Assembly: GCF_946482535.1 (NCBI RefSeq)
Contig: NZ_CAMLRU010000015.1
Coordinates: 1-25,276 of the forward strand
DNA: 25,276 nt
From: an uncultured Flavobacterium sp.
Lineage (GTDB): Bacteria; Bacteroidota; Bacteroidia; Flavobacteriales; Flavobacteriaceae
Direction: 5' to 3'
Made by a program: the position numbers and the translations under genes. Positions 23,928 to 25,276 of the stretch are shown piece after piece. Within the stretch, counting starts at the first letter, position 1; each line of letters begins with the position of its first letter. The notes below the pieces were generated by a model. The model was not told the origin of the DNA. It ran no database searches and saw only the letters and a program-made list of their open reading frames with translations.

Positions 23928-24986
23928 ATGAATATCAAAATAACCGGTTCCGGAAGTTACATTCCCACTGAAATAGTTACGAATAAAGATTTTACCAAAC
24001 ACGTTTTCCTTAATGATGACGGCACACCGTTTCCTCTTCCAAATGAAGTCATCACCGAAAAGTTTTATGACATTACCGGAATCGAGGAACGCCGTTATGT
24101 TACGGATGATTTGTTGACCTCTGACATTGCTACCATTGCCGCCAAAAAAGCCATTGAAGATGCAGGGGTTGATCCTGAAACTTTAGACTATATCATCTTT
24201 GCCCACAATTTCGGAAACGTAAAAAAAGACGCTATTCAAACCGATATTTTACCGAGTTTGGCTACCCGTGTCAAATTTGATTTGCGCATCAAAAACCCTA
24301 AATGTGTGGCCTATGACATGCTTTTTGGTTGTCCGGGCTGGGTAGAAGGCGTCATCCAAGCCCAAGCTTTTATCAAAGCCGGTATGGCCAAAAAATGCTT
24401 AGTTATTGGTGCCGAAACTTTATCTCGCGTGGTGGATATGCACGATCGCGACAGTATGATTTATTCCGATGGCGCCGGCGCTACTATTGTGGAAGCAACT
24501 GATGAGGAAGGCGGAATATTGGCGCATGCTTCGGCTACATTTACTTATGATGAGGCTTATTATTTGTTCTTCGGAAATTCTTTTAACAAAGACCACGATC
24601 CCGATGTGCGCTATATCAAAATGCACGGTAGAAAAATATATGAGTTTGCTTTAAGTCAGGTTCCGAAAGCCATGAAAGAATGCGTGGAAGCCAGCGGTAT
24701 TGACATCAGTAACATCAAGAAAGTTTTGATTCACCAAGCCAATGAAAAAATGGATGAAGCCATCATCCAGCGTTTTTATAAGTTGTTCGGACAAAAAGCA
24801 CCCGATGGTATTATGCCGATGAGTATTCACAAACTCGGAAACTCGAGCGTGGCAACGGTGCCAACCTTGTATGATTTATTAGTCAAAGGAGAATTAGAAG
24901 GCCATTCGCTTAACAAAGGCGATGTGATTTTGTTTGCTTCTGTCGGTGCCGGTATGAATGTCAATGCGATTGTTTACAAAATGTAA
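23928..24986 (+). CDS. FabH-like 3-oxoacyl-ACP synthase III
   Basis: A 352-residue thiolase-fold condensing enzyme. The full triad is present: Cys135 in LFGCPGWVEG, His269 in LIHQANEKM and Asn305 in KLGNSSVATVP. These enzymes join an acyl-CoA to malonyl-ACP and usually start fatty acid chains. Compared with E. coli FabH (317 residues) there is an insertion near 25-45 (NDDGTPFPLPNE), and the usual GxNT-type active-site start is replaced by GCPGW. It could be a paralog with a different acyl primer and not the housekeeping FabH, which often sits with plsX and rpmF; neither is here. A methyltransferase-like gene follows 66 bases downstream. Confidence 0.9.
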   Translation: MNIKITGSGSYIPTEIVTNKDFTKHVFLNDDGTPFPLPNEVITEKFYDITGIEERRYVTDDLLTSDIATIAAKKAIEDAGVDPETLDYIIFAHNFGNVKKDAIQTDILPSLATRVKFDLRIKNPKCVAYDMLFGCPGWVEGVIQAQAFIKAGMAKKCLVIGAETLSRVVDMHDRDSMIYSDGAGATIVEATDEEGGILAHASATFTYDEAYYLFFGNSFNKDHDPDVRYIKMHGRKIYEFALSQVPKAMKECVEASGIDISNIKKVLIHQANEKMDEAIIQRFYKLFGQKAPDGIMPMSIHKLGNSSVATVPTLYDLLVKGELEGHSLNKGDVILFASVGAGMNVNAIVYKM

Positions 24987-24990
24987 AAAA

Positions 24991-25018
24991 GTTGGAAGTC
25001 GGAAGTTGGAAGTTGGCA
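24991..25018. repeat. Heptad array GTTGGAA
   Basis: Four units: GTTGGAA, GTCGGAA, GTTGGAA, GTTGGCA. It follows the FabH-like stop directly and contains a TTG that fits as the -33 box of the next gene. Confidence 0.75.
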
Positions 25019-25034
25019 GAAAAAAGTAAATTTG
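25006..25034 (+). promoter_or_regulatory. Promoter of the methyltransferase-like gene
   Basis: TTG (25006-25008, inside the heptad array), 18 bases, then TAAATTTG (25027-25034), a full -7 match. The ATG is at 25053, giving a leader of about 15 bases. Confidence 0.6.
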
Positions 25035-25052
25035 TAATCCAATTTTCCAATC

Positions 25053-25276
25053 ATGTACGAGAAGACTTATCCGAGTAAACGCTTCAATATTACTTTACAG
25101 TTTTTAAAAAAACACATCCAAACCACTGAAACTATTTTAGATTTAGGGGTACCGAATCCGTTTTCCAAAATCATGGAAGACAATGGTTATACCGTTATCA
25201 ATACCAAAGGTGAAGATGTAGATAACGACCAAAGCGCTTTGCAAAGTGAAAACTACCAAGTGTTTACCGCCTTTGA
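25053..25276 (+). CDS. SAM-dependent methyltransferase-like protein (3' partial)
   Basis: The frame opens at the ATG at 25053 (MYEKTYPSKRFNITLQFLKK) and runs off the window end after 74 codons without a stop. TILDLGVPNPFSKIMEDNGY resembles motif I of class I methyltransferases (hydrophobic strand, then D-x-G), followed by TVINTKGEDVDND, where the second strand and its acidic residue should be. The substrate cannot be judged from this part. The call rests on the motif I-like strand alone. The promoter at 25006-25034 supports a real gene. Confidence 0.6.
   Translation, partial: MYEKTYPSKRFNITLQFLKKHIQTTETILDLGVPNPFSKIMEDNGYTVINTKGEDVDNDQSALQSENYQVFTAF

Overview
The window looks like chromosomal DNA of a Flavobacterium-type bacterium (Bacteroidota, Flavobacteriia). 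The grounds are low G+C, three proteins ending in a type IX secretion system (T9SS) sorting domain, an S46 dipeptidyl-peptidase, no Shine-Dalgarno sequences, and promoters of the Bacteroidota form TTG-N(17-23)-TAnnTTTG. I see no rRNA or tRNA gene, prophage, insertion sequence or CRISPR array. Most of the window is core metabolism.

Layout. (1) 2-778: 3' end of a T9SS-exported protein, convergent with an S46 peptidase (849-2999, minus). (2) 3000-3660: intergenic DNA with a decayed copy of the obgE 3' end and a small two-helix membrane protein (3394-3627). (3) 3665-7306, minus: a probable operon hpt - adk - CNNM/CorC transporter - obgE. (4) 7404-9704, plus: a small helical-repeat protein, then purK and purE. 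Blocks 3 and 4 place purine salvage, adenylate metabolism and de novo purine synthesis back to back. (5) 9798-11822: an M3 peptidase flanked by two inverted copies of a dispersed intergenic repeat. (6) 12034-15993, minus: a 1319-residue secreted multidomain protein. (7) 16260-17896: a GbsR/MarR-type regulator followed by three small membrane proteins. Matching palindromes lie before the regulator and before the membrane genes. (8) 17949-18764, minus: a UbiA-like membrane protein. (9) gcvP, a truncated haemoglobin, a T9SS protein with three tandem modules, a FabH-like ketoacyl synthase, and the start of a methyltransferase-like gene cut by the window end.

The best candidate for an undescribed unit is block 7. 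The regulator has a perfect promoter that would give a nearly leaderless mRNA. A TTTCA-N8-TGAAA palindrome overlaps its -33 box, and a site with the same arms, the same 8-bp spacer and the same GTTTAAAA flank lies just before the membrane-protein genes, two of which are paralogs.

The second pattern is intergenic. Nine clear short tandem arrays (and a tenth, weaker one) of different sequence all have a 7-bp period, and they occupy nearly every gap in the purine/obgE region. Third is the diverged duplicate of the obgE 3' end on the far side of a small gene. All functional calls come from reading motifs, without database searches.
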